Shown here: positions 1-7,157 of the stretch, in pieces
Numbering within the stretch: the stretch's first letter is position 1
How the letters are laid out: each line of letters begins with the position of its first letter
Source: Candidatus Scybalocola faecipullorum
GTDB taxonomy: Bacteria; Bacillota; Clostridia; Lachnospirales; Lachnospiraceae
Assembly: GCA_018716485.1 (NCBI GenBank)
Contig: DVJY01000069.1
Coordinates: 1-32,260, forward strand
Direction of reading: 5' to 3'
DNA length: 32,260 nt
The notes under the pieces: generated by a model
The model's input: the letters and a program-made list of their open reading frames with translations, nothing else
What the model was told of the DNA's origin: nothing
Databases searched by the model: none
Translations under genes and position numbers: made by a program

Positions 1-124
1 GATTTCGCTATCCCTTCTTCTCGCCCACATCTCGCGGTGTAAACCTTGGGAGTCGCTTTGGGGTTCGTCGGCAACTACGCCCCTTGTGGACTTTCACCAC
101 AGACTGACGGCATGCCCGTCATAC
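1..124 (-). mobile_element. 5' end of a group IIC-type intron (cut by window edge)
   Basis: Read on the minus strand, the segment begins GTATGACGGGCATGCC, then carries the GGTGAAAGTCC block and a GCGACTCC...AAGG block. From memory this resembles the start of domain I of bacterial group IIC introns such as the Oceanobacillus iheyensis intron (GUGUGCCCGGCAUGGG...GGUGAGAGUCC). It starts a few bases after a terminator hairpin (132-163), the insertion site group IIC introns favour. The ribozyme body and any reverse transcriptase would lie before position 1. The first bases GTATG deviate slightly from the usual GUGYG. No protein is expected here. A degenerate remnant cannot be excluded because only about 120 nt are visible. 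Confidence 0.68.
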
Positions 125-163
125 AAAGAAAAATCGAACGATTTTATAAAAATCCGTTCGATT
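125..163 (-). terminator. Intrinsic terminator after ridA
   Basis: On the minus strand the 9-bp arms AATCGAACG and CGTTCGATT (155-163 and 132-140) flank an AT-rich loop. They are followed by TTTTTCTTT, which runs into the intron 5' end. It would end the clpX-to-ridA operon. Confidence 0.75.
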
Positions 164-250
164 CAAACATGAACAGCGAAAATAGCTATGTCAAAAAAAA
201 CAGAGGACAGACACAGTTTATCATGCTGCATCTGCCCCGCAAAAGTTTTA

Positions 251-628
251 TCAGCCGACAGCAATGGCTTCAATTTCAACAAGACCGCCCTTTGGAAGTT
301 TGCCGACCTGTACACATGAACGCGCCGGAGCCTCTCCGGTAAAATATTGCGCATAAATTTGGTTGACTGTATTAAAATCATTGATATCTGCCAAAAATAC
401 TGTCGTTTTCACAACATTGCCCAGCGTCAATCCTGCCGCTTCCACAACGGCTTTTAAATTTTCAAGCGCCTGCTTTGTCTGCGCCTCAATGCCTTCCGGC
501 AGTGTTCCCGTCTCAGGAATCAGTCCAAGCTGTCCTGATGTATATAATGTCTCCCCTGCTCTGACCGCATGAACATATGGTCCTACGGCTGCGGGCGCTT
601 TTGCTGCTGTAATTGTTTCTCTTGTCAT
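251..628 (-). CDS. ridA: RidA family enamine/imine deaminase
   Basis: A 125-residue protein of the usual RidA length. Family members hydrolyse reactive enamines and imines such as 2-aminoacrylate, released by PLP enzymes, to keto acids and ammonia in the cytosol. Visible hallmarks are the N-terminal APAAVGPY segment, SGQLG at 31-35, Arg103 in PARSCV (matching the substrate-binding arginine) and the closing GLVEIEAIAV with Glu118/Glu120. An in-frame ATG lies 7 codons further upstream, but the AGGAGG at 636-641 sits 7 nt before the ATG at 628, which decides the start. It is the last gene of the clpX operon, 27 nt after the metallohydrolase gene, and is followed by the terminator at 125-163. Confidence 0.93.
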   Translation of the reverse strand: MTRETITAAKAPAAVGPYVHAVRAGETLYTSGQLGLIPETGTLPEGIEAQTKQALENLKAVVEAAGLTLGNVVKTTVFLADINDFNTVNQIYAQYFTGEAPARSCVQVGKLPKGGLVEIEAIAVG

Positions 629-655
629 CTTCTTAACCTCCTGTAGCATAATTAT

Positions 656-1510
656 TTACGGAATCGAATAGCCGTCATAAGTAACTGTAATTTCATAAGG
701 TACATCCTGCTTTGCAAACCAGTCTGCAAGCTGTGCGTGTGTACTGGTGTAATGATTAATATGGGTCAAATAGATTTTCGTCCGATCTGTAATTGCATGT
801 TTTTCATAAAGTTTTCTGAACGTATCCATACAACTGAACGCATCCATGTGCCCTTCCGGGACTCTGCCCTCGGTAAGTCCGAATGTACATTCACTGATAA
901 ATATGTCCAAATCAGCATCATTTAGCGCAGCCATCGTCTCCTCATAGTAGGCGCCTGTGTCAAGGCCGTAATACATTTTTCGCCCGTCCGGCAGCACGAT
1001 CAGATAGTTGGCTGCATTCTCTCCCATATTGCCGAAATGACTGCCTCTTAAAGGTGTCACTGTCAGGTTGCCGATCTGATAAGTCTGATGAAATTCCAGC
1101 TTATGAAAAGCGACTATTCCCTCATCAATGATTGCTTTCATTTTTCCTTTCAGGATCGGCTTATTGTTCACAAAAAAGTCAACAATGTCGTACGCCTGAT
1201 CCGTCAGATAATAATGGAGCGGTTCGCTGTCTCTTGAAATTGCCATATTTCTGATATTAAACATTATAAATGCCAGATGATCTTCATGAGTGTGGGTCAC
1301 AAGGACATGCTTTAAATGGACGAAATCTCCATATTTCAATGACTGGCAGTAAGCATCGGCACCCAGGTCAATACAGTGAGCCTGGTCAATGCGAAACATC
1401 GTCCGCGTGCGCACTTCCCTTCCGCCGACTTTCCTTGCATTTCGGCAGACCGGGCAGTCGCAAAACGGACTGGGTATGCCTTCAGCGGCACTTGTACCGT
1501 AAAATATCAT
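656..1510 (-). CDS. PhnP-like MBL-fold metallohydrolase
   Basis: A 284-residue metallo-beta-lactamase-fold hydrolase. The HTHEDH signature (His73, His75, Asp77, His78) should bind two metal ions; later GSHFGN, DTGAYY and LTHINH segments supply further ligands. Near the N-terminus CDCPVC (Cys17, Cys19, Cys22) resembles the structural zinc site of the PhnP group, which cleaves cyclic phosphodiesters. The substrate here is unknown, and no phosphonate genes are nearby, so a C-P lyase role is not implied. AGGAG at 1520-1524 sits 9 nt before the ATG at 1510; an in-frame TTG at 1519 abuts that site and is rejected as start. It lies between the M18 aminopeptidase and ridA, 27 nt from each, and appears co-transcribed. 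Confidence 0.88.
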   Translation of the reverse strand: MIFYGTSAAEGIPSPFCDCPVCRNARKVGGREVRTRTMFRIDQAHCIDLGADAYCQSLKYGDFVHLKHVLVTHTHEDHLAFIMFNIRNMAISRDSEPLHYYLTDQAYDIVDFFVNNKPILKGKMKAIIDEGIVAFHKLEFHQTYQIGNLTVTPLRGSHFGNMGENAANYLIVLPDGRKMYYGLDTGAYYEETMAALNDADLDIFISECTFGLTEGRVPEGHMDAFSCMDTFRKLYEKHAITDRTKIYLTHINHYTSTHAQLADWFAKQDVPYEITVTYDGYSIP

Positions 1511-1537
1511 ATCTTTCAACTCCTATTGAATGTAAAT

Positions 1538-2929
1538 TTATACAGTAAGGAATTTTTTAAAACCGCCATATGTAGCATATACATCGGCTTTGCTCGTCAC
1601 TTCGAAAGGCGAATGCATAGAGAGCACCGGCACGCCGCAGTCAATCACATTCATGCCAAGGTTTGCCATATATACGGCAATCGTACCGCCGCCGCCCAAA
1701 TCTACTCTTCCAAGTTCGCCTGTCTGCCATACAATGCCTTCCCTGTCAAACATTCTCGTCACTTCTGCAAAGAACTCACTGTTGGCATCATTGCAGCCGC
1801 CCTTGCCTCTGGAACCCGTATATTTCATCAGGCAGACACCTTTGCCGGCAAAAGCGCTGTTGCTCTTATCATAAGCTGACGGATAGGACGGTTCAAACGC
1901 TGCCGTCACATCCGATGAAAGCATCTTTGAGTTTTCTATACATGTATAATATTTGTACGAATCAAAAGTCCCATCGCACTTCGCAAGCAGCATACGGACC
2001 GCGTTTTCATATAACCTTGACTGAGCGCCCGTATTTCCGCCGCTGCCGACCTCTTCTTTATCTGAAAGCATGCATACGCATGTCTTTTCCGGCGCTTCGA
2101 TATCGCAGATGGCTCTGAGCGCCGTATAAGCGCATACTCTGTCGTCCTGTCCGTAAGCACCGATAAATGACCGGTCAAAACCGATATCTTTTGCCTTATG
2201 TGCCGGGACAAGTTCAAACTCTGCACTTATAAAATCTTTTTCTGTAATTTTATATTTATCATATAATAAGGTCATCACAGCCGCTTTAACCCGTTGCTTC
2301 TCCTCTTTGTCTTTCAGAGGCAGTCCGCCCACAAGGACATTCATTTCCTCCGCCTTCACAACTTCGGCGCCTTTTCTTGTCAGCTGCTCCTGACTTAAAT
2401 GTACAAGGATTTCATTAATCGTAAATACAGGATCAGAATCATCTTCACCGACAACAACTTCCATTTTTTCGCCATCCTGATTAAAAATCACGCCGTGAAG
2501 CGCCAGAGGCATGGTCGACCACTGATATTTTTTAATTCCGCCATAATAATGCGTTTTAAAAAATGCCATATCTTCATCTTCATACAGCGGCATCGGCTTT
2601 AAATCGATTCTCGGAGAGTCAATGTGGGCGCCGAGCATATTCATACCGCAGGTTAAATCCTCTCTGCCGACAACAACAGCCATCAATCCTTTTCCGTGAA
2701 TGTTCTTATATACTTTGTCTCCGGCCTGAACTGAAGATTTTGATTCAAGATTTTCAAAACCGCATCTTTCAAGCATCTTAACTGCCGCATTCACACATTC
2801 TCTTTCTGTTTTTCCGGCATCAAGAAACGCCTTATAATCTTCTGAAAAATCAAAAACCGCTTTTTGTGTCTCGTCATCAAAAACGTCCCATGCATTTTCT
2901 CTTTTCAGCATCAAATCTTTTGTATCCAT
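1538..2929 (-). CDS. M18 family metalloaminopeptidase
   Basis: A 463-residue cytosolic aminopeptidase of the M18 (aspartyl aminopeptidase) family, close to the usual length. It should remove N-terminal residues from peptides using two zinc ions. Visible metal-site motifs are GAHIDSPR (His102, Asp104), GQDDRVCAYTAL (Asp262) with the following SDKEEVGSGG (general base and ligand Glu292/Glu293), and the late SMHSPFEVTSKAD histidine segment. AGGAGG stands about 10 nt before the ATG at 2929. It follows the zinc-ribbon gene after a 93-nt gap containing a strong hairpin (2952-2991), which might lower its expression or stabilise its mRNA. Peptides made by the upstream ClpX and subtilisin-like proteins would be plausible substrates (inference). 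Confidence 0.93.
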   Translation of the reverse strand: MDTKDLMLKRENAWDVFDDETQKAVFDFSEDYKAFLDAGKTERECVNAAVKMLERCGFENLESKSSVQAGDKVYKNIHGKGLMAVVVGREDLTCGMNMLGAHIDSPRIDLKPMPLYEDEDMAFFKTHYYGGIKKYQWSTMPLALHGVIFNQDGEKMEVVVGEDDSDPVFTINEILVHLSQEQLTRKGAEVVKAEEMNVLVGGLPLKDKEEKQRVKAAVMTLLYDKYKITEKDFISAEFELVPAHKAKDIGFDRSFIGAYGQDDRVCAYTALRAICDIEAPEKTCVCMLSDKEEVGSGGNTGAQSRLYENAVRMLLAKCDGTFDSYKYYTCIENSKMLSSDVTAAFEPSYPSAYDKSNSAFAGKGVCLMKYTGSRGKGGCNDANSEFFAEVTRMFDREGIVWQTGELGRVDLGGGGTIAVYMANLGMNVIDCGVPVLSMHSPFEVTSKADVYATYGGFKKFLTV

Positions 2930-2951
2930 ATATTTATATCCTCCTGTAAAC

Positions 2952-2991
2952 GCCGATGTAGAGGGAACATATATGCCCCCTCTACACCGGC
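2952..2991 (-). other. Strong hairpin between zinc-ribbon and M18 genes
   Basis: Fourteen-nucleotide arms (2952-2965 and 2978-2991) pair throughout on the minus-strand RNA. The only imperfect pair is G-U there but A-C on the plus strand, which suggests selection on the minus-strand transcript. The minus-strand tail GTTTACAGGAGG has few U residues and runs straight into the M18 ribosome site. It may be a partial terminator, an mRNA-processing or a stabilising hairpin. The plus-strand tail TTTTATTT is richer in T. Confidence 0.6.
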
Positions 2992-3022
2992 TTTTATTTG
3001 CGCGATACGGCCGCGGCCGCTT

Positions 3023-3637
3023 TTACTGTTGTACACTGTCCTTGTCTTTTTCTTCCGCCTGACTATCTTCCTTGGCTCCGTCTTCTTGAACCTCGGCATC
3101 TGCCCCGTCTGTCTCTTGGGCAGTCTCCGGATATATATCCTCTGCCTGAGGCTCAGCTTCCGAATCCTGTGCTGCGCCGGCATCTGCCGCCGCTTCTTCA
3201 GTTTCCGGCTGTACTTCTTCCTGCATCTGCACTTCATCTTCCGCTTCCCCGGCGTCTTCTTCGGCTTCATCCTCAAAACGTGTGCCGCACTTCGGACAAT
3301 AAATGGTATCCAAAGGTACTTTGGCGCCGCAGGCACGGCAACTCTTTTCATGGTTTAATTTTGAAATCTTCAGCGCAACTTCTTCGACAGCATCTCTTGC
3401 ATGAACAATACGTTCAAAGTACTCAGCAGCTTCCGGTGTCTCGCTCTGTGTACCGTCTGCTTCCATTTTAGCAAAATAAAGCTTTCCTAGCAAGGCATAA
3501 TCACGTTTAATATCGCTCTCAAGAGATGTCTTTTTCATTTTCAGTTTCTGAATTTCCACAAGTTCCGTTGATTTTTTTACAATTGTTTCTGAAACATCTG
3601 TTAAACCTTTTTTTACATCATCTAAAAATGCCATCAT
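3023..3637 (-). CDS. Zinc-ribbon protein with acidic low-complexity tail
   Basis: A 204-residue protein of unknown function. Residues 5-60 look helical and possibly coiled-coil (DDVKKGLTDVSETIVKKSTE). Residues 100-117 form a zinc ribbon with paired CxxC knuckles (Cys100, Cys103, Cys114, Cys117). Roughly the last 80 residues are almost entirely Glu, Asp, Ala and Gln and are probably disordered. No signal peptide or membrane segment is seen, so it should be cytosolic. Two adjacent ATGs (3637, 3634) follow GGAGGA at 3643-3648; either could start translation. It lies 35 nt after the subtilisin-like gene in the clpX operon. An adaptor or regulatory role in the proteolysis operon is conceivable but unproven. 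Confidence 0.8.
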   Translation of the reverse strand: MMAFLDDVKKGLTDVSETIVKKSTELVEIQKLKMKKTSLESDIKRDYALLGKLYFAKMEADGTQSETPEAAEYFERIVHARDAVEEVALKISKLNHEKSCRACGAKVPLDTIYCPKCGTRFEDEAEEDAGEAEDEVQMQEEVQPETEEAAADAGAAQDSEAEPQAEDIYPETAQETDGADAEVQEDGAKEDSQAEEKDKDSVQQ

Positions 3638-3672
3638 CTTTTCCTCCTACTCTTTAATTTATTAATGGTATG

Positions 3673-5361
3673 TTACGTCTGCAGTCCCTGAAATACATTA
3701 TACAGATCCAATGTTCCGAATCCCCATGATGTATTCGGGTAAACTGTATCGTCACGTCTCCCGGCACCTCGAATCAAATACTTTTTTATTTCCGTTGTGT
3801 CCATATTTAAATTGTTTCTTTGATAAATCCCCCATTCCATCAAAAGAGCCGCAGCTCCGGCGGCATGAGCGGCCGCGACTGAAGTCCCGCTCCTCACGCC
3901 GTATCTTCCTCCTGTCACAGGTGTATATACATTAACTCCGGGTGCCGCAATATCCGGCACAATTCTTCCGGAAGGTGTAAATCCTCTGCCCGACATATAA
4001 TAAATACTGTCATTATGGTGATTATACGCCGCCACGCAGACACAGTTTGCAGTGTCCCCCGGCGACGTCACCGTAATCTCAGGATCGGGCCTTAAAAAAT
4101 ATGTTCCCTGACCGATAAATGCACTGACCGGCAGCCACATATGATACGTTCTGTACACAAGATTCTGTCCGAATACCCGTATTGTCCATATCCCTGCCGA
4201 TGGCCTTGAAAAACGCATCAATATGAGCTGGTCGCCTGAGGAAGACTCCACAAGCTTGTACTGGACAAATATCTGCGTCGGTTCCAATACAAAATCCAGT
4301 GTCTGCACTTGGCCGTATCTCGGCGCAATCTGTCCGATACGTTCGCCTCCCGGTGACAAAATGCCTACGGAAAAAATGTCCGGCGCTCTTCCCCAAAATT
4401 CGAGAACAAATCCGTTTTCCGCAGCATCAACACGGATTTCCACATCTTCATATTCCATATCGTTTTCAATCATACCGGCATAATGACCGCTTTGATTGCC
4501 TTCGTTGCCGCAGGCGCTGACCATACAGCAGCCGAGCAGATTACCCACATCATTGATATAACTGTTTAAATAACTCCGGCCGTTATGATCGCCGGAACTT
4601 GTTCCGATACCAAGGCAGACGATCAAAGGAAGTCTCAGTCTGCTTGCAGTTTCAATTAAATAACGAATGCCAAGCATAATATCATTTTCCTGATATGCAA
4701 CCGCTTCCGGCCGGATCATCTGATATTCTCTCAAATAAAGTTTTGCCGGCTTCAGCTTTACAACGGCGATTGACGCTTCCGGCGCGGCTCCGGTAAAATC
4801 ATTTACACTGTCCTCATTGCCGGCAGCAAGTCCCGCCATCACCGTCCCGTGTCCCAGTTCATCTGTTACCGGAACGATATCCAGAGGATTTTCCGAGGCC
4901 AATGCCTCATCAATCAGCTGCCGCGTATATTCTGTGCCGTAATCAAATCCGGCCGGCACAGGTCCGGTCTGAATATTTTGATCCCATATACTGACAATGC
5001 GGGTCGTGCCGTCTTCGTTTCGGAACGCCGGATGGGTATATTCTATACCCGTATCGACAATGCCGATCAAAATGCCGCTGCCCCGCAGTGACAGATAAGG
5101 CTGACGGTGCAGCCGCGTAATACCTGAACTGTCCATACTTGTCGTATCCATCAGGCTGTACAGCTTCGGTATTGAATTATAGGCAAAACTTGTAATATTT
5201 TCCATCTTATCTACAGATGTATGCACAATGACATATCTGGGACTGACAACCTGTATGCAGTCCGCCTCATATCTTTCTGTCACATCAGCGGCATTGCCTC
5301 CGTATTCAATAATAAAATCCGCTTCATCTTCTGAAAGAATCAACTCTGTGCAGTCTGCCAT
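3673..5361 (-). CDS. Intracellular subtilisin-like S8 protease (Csp-like)
   Basis: A 562-residue subtilase with a complete active site: Asp103 in GIVDTGIEYTHP, His171 in GHGTVMAGL, oxyanion Asn286 in ACGNEGN and Ser494 in RSGTSVAAAHAAG. Residues 1 to about 85 resemble a prodomain. About 140 residues between Asn286 and Ser494 form a beta-rich insertion like the jelly-roll domain of clostridial Csp germination proteases. There is no signal peptide, so it probably acts in the cytosol or forespore. Unlike the CspA and CspC pseudoproteases, the triad is intact. It sits 35 nt after clpX with its own AGAGG site. Whether it works in spore germination or general protein turnover cannot be told; no spore genes are adjacent. 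Confidence 0.9.
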   Translation of the reverse strand: MADCTELILSEDEADFIIEYGGNAADVTERYEADCIQVVSPRYVIVHTSVDKMENITSFAYNSIPKLYSLMDTTSMDSSGITRLHRQPYLSLRGSGILIGIVDTGIEYTHPAFRNEDGTTRIVSIWDQNIQTGPVPAGFDYGTEYTRQLIDEALASENPLDIVPVTDELGHGTVMAGLAAGNEDSVNDFTGAAPEASIAVVKLKPAKLYLREYQMIRPEAVAYQENDIMLGIRYLIETASRLRLPLIVCLGIGTSSGDHNGRSYLNSYINDVGNLLGCCMVSACGNEGNQSGHYAGMIENDMEYEDVEIRVDAAENGFVLEFWGRAPDIFSVGILSPGGERIGQIAPRYGQVQTLDFVLEPTQIFVQYKLVESSSGDQLILMRFSRPSAGIWTIRVFGQNLVYRTYHMWLPVSAFIGQGTYFLRPDPEITVTSPGDTANCVCVAAYNHHNDSIYYMSGRGFTPSGRIVPDIAAPGVNVYTPVTGGRYGVRSGTSVAAAHAAGAAALLMEWGIYQRNNLNMDTTEIKKYLIRGAGRRDDTVYPNTSWGFGTLDLYNVFQGLQT

Positions 5362-5396
5362 CGTAAACCTCTGTTTTTTCTTTCAGTATATGCGCT

Positions 5397-6815
5397 TTAT
5401 GAATGCATTGGCAGTGCTGATGCGCCGCGCATCTCAATACGGGGTCCTCCTGTATTCTCTATATAATCTCTCGTAATCGTCACTCTGCCGATATTATCAT
5501 CTTTAGGAATTTCATACATAATATCAAGCATAAATTCCTCTATGATCGACCGAAGCGCTCTGGCGCCTGTCTTTTTCTCCAGTGCTTTTTCGGCAATGGC
5601 TTCCAGCGCGCCGTCTTCAAACTGCAGATCCACTTCATCAAGCGCCAGCAGCTTTTGGTATTGTTTTAAAATCGCATTCTTCGGCTCCTTTAAAATCTTG
5701 ACAAGCATATCCTTTGTCAGACCCTGAAGCGTAAAAATCACCGGCAAACGTCCGATAAATTCAGGAATCATTCCAAATTTTCTCAAATCTTCAATCGTTA
5801 CTTTACTGATCAGATTTTCCTCATTGTCATATTTATCTTTTAAATCAGCGATAAATCCAATCGAGCTTTGCTTTGTCAGTCTTTCTTTAATAATATTTTC
5901 CAGATCAGGGAAAGCGCCGCCGCAGATGAATAAAATATTTCTCGTATTCACTGTTGTCATCGGCACCATCGCATTTTTACTGCTGGCGCCGACCGGAACT
6001 TCAATATCGCTGCCTTCAAGTAATTTCAACAGCCCCTGCTGCACAGACTCGCCTGAAACATCCCGGCTCGTCGTATTTTTCTTTTTAGCAATTTTATCGA
6101 TTTCATCGATAAAGATAATGCCCCGCTCCGCTTTTTCAACATCATTATCCGCATTTGCCAGCAGTTTGGAAACTACGCTTTCTACGTCGTCGCCGATATA
6201 GCCGGCCTCCGTCAATGTGGTAGCGTCGGTAATAGCCAAAGGCACATCAAGCAGCTTTGCCAGTGTCCTTACCAGATATGTCTTGCCGCAGCCTGTCGGT
6301 CCTATCATCAGCATATTGGACTTTTCAATTTCAATATCATCCATCGTATTGGTTGCCACTCTTTTATAATGATTATACACAGCGACTGATACAACTTTTT
6401 TAGCATACTCCTGCCCGATAATATAATCATCCAGCTGTGCCTTTATCACATGCGGCTTCGGAATATCTCTGATATCCAGCGCCGGCGCCTGCTCTTCTTT
6501 CGGCTTTTTCTTTTTAAGTTTCTGCGACTGCGGAATCGGATCTTCTCCGCTGTTCATCACCGGCATGCCCAGAAGTTCCTGAAAATTCAAGTTGTTCAGC
6601 TGATTCAAATTCATCATGTCTGAATAATTAAACCCGCCTTTATTCATCGTATCAAAACTCTTCTGCATACAGTCCGCACATACGCATATATTGTTAATCG
6701 GCAGATGAATCATCTTTCCCGCTTTACTCTCCGGCCGTCGGCAAACATAACATATATCTTCATATTCTTTATCTTTATCTTTTTCTTCAGTATTTTTATC
6801 TAAATAGTCACTCAT
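5397..6815 (-). CDS. clpX: ClpX-type AAA+ unfoldase (divergent)
   Basis: A 472-residue ClpX-family unfoldase that should feed proteins to ClpP. An N-terminal zinc domain carries Cys22, Cys25, Cys46 and Cys49. An Asn/Gln/Met-rich then Lys-rich linker (60-110) makes it longer than the usual 420 residues or so. The AAA+ core has Walker A GPTGCGKT (172-179), pore loop GYIG (205-208), Walker B IIFIDEIDK (233-241), the ClpP-binding tripeptide IGF (319-321), and arginine-finger/sensor regions with TGARALRSIIEE near the end. The normally invariant RKH loop is replaced around 278-286 by SSKNAMVPM, and the zinc domain is atypical. It may be a second ClpX paralogue with altered substrates. No clpP or tig is adjacent. 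GGAGGA precedes the ATG at 6815; it is the first gene of the operon. Confidence 0.93.
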   Translation of the reverse strand: MSDYLDKNTEEKDKDKEYEDICYVCRRPESKAGKMIHLPINNICVCADCMQKSFDTMNKGGFNYSDMMNLNQLNNLNFQELLGMPVMNSGEDPIPQSQKLKKKKPKEEQAPALDIRDIPKPHVIKAQLDDYIIGQEYAKKVVSVAVYNHYKRVATNTMDDIEIEKSNMLMIGPTGCGKTYLVRTLAKLLDVPLAITDATTLTEAGYIGDDVESVVSKLLANADNDVEKAERGIIFIDEIDKIAKKKNTTSRDVSGESVQQGLLKLLEGSDIEVPVGASSKNAMVPMTTVNTRNILFICGGAFPDLENIIKERLTKQSSIGFIADLKDKYDNEENLISKVTIEDLRKFGMIPEFIGRLPVIFTLQGLTKDMLVKILKEPKNAILKQYQKLLALDEVDLQFEDGALEAIAEKALEKKTGARALRSIIEEFMLDIMYEIPKDDNIGRVTITRDYIENTGGPRIEMRGASALPMHS

Positions 6816-6851
6816 CTTTTTTCCTCCTGTGCCTCATTTATATACAAGATT

Positions 6852-6880
6852 ATTATAGGACAAAAGGATAAGTTATACAA
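6852..6880 (-). promoter_or_regulatory. Candidate proximal clpX promoter
   Basis: On the minus strand TTGTAT (6875-6880) lies 17 nt before a perfect TATAAT (6852-6857), giving a leader of about 30 nt to the clpX start. The -35 hexamer is weak (3 of 6). Confidence 0.5.
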
Positions 6881-6991
6881 CTTAAAGAATTATAAAATCC
6901 GTTTGGGAAAAAACTCCCGGAAAGTTTTTATCCCTCTGTCTGAACACCTCGTTTCCATACTTTATTTACAGTACAATATTATTCAAATTCT

Positions 6992-7035
6992 TATACTATA
7001 CATCATATAGTATACTATCCATTATAATATGTCAA
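6992..7035 (-). promoter_or_regulatory. Strong clpX promoter with palindromic operator
   Basis: On the minus strand a perfect TTGACA (7030-7035) lies 17 nt before TACTAT (7007-7012). A 9-bp inverted repeat, TATACTATA and TATAGTATA around a 5-nt spacer (6992-7014), covers the -10 and start site. Such a placement suits a repressor. It does not match the CIRCE or CtsR operators I know. Confidence 0.6.
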
Positions 7036-7080
7036 GTTAATTTTTTAAAACGGAGTAAAATGAACTATTTCGGCAAGATC

Positions 7081-7124
7081 AAAAAAAGACGCCGCGTCAT
7101 CCGAATTATCGGATGCGCAGCGTC
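7081..7124 (-). terminator. Intrinsic terminator after htrA
   Basis: On the minus strand a GC-rich hairpin (7088-7124, inner arms CCGATAATTCGG plus outer GACGC/GCGTC) is followed by seven T residues (7087-7081). The single A-C mismatch seen on the plus strand is G-U on the minus strand. Confidence 0.88.
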
Positions 7125-7157
7125 CTGACACCACCGGTGGATTTTTATTGATTTTAC

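Larger units (their letters stand above)
6816..7157. other. 342-nt intergenic region clpX/htrA
   Basis: No gene is seen. The region is AT-rich and holds the htrA terminator (7081-7124), a strong minus-strand promoter with overlapping palindrome (6992-7035) and a second promoter nearer clpX (6852-6880). The segment between the promoters (about 6885-6960) contains only short weak inverted repeats. Confidence 0.7.

Noticed and set aside
193-200. Run of eight T on the minus strand after ridA, as a possible first terminator
   Set aside because: No stable stem precedes it; the perfect hairpin at 132-163 is the better terminator.
46-342. A plus-strand frame at the window start
   Set aside because: It reads the group II intron RNA and the terminator in antisense, then ridA; no ribosome site and no family match. 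Short database proteins with similar openings probably arise from such intron sequence.
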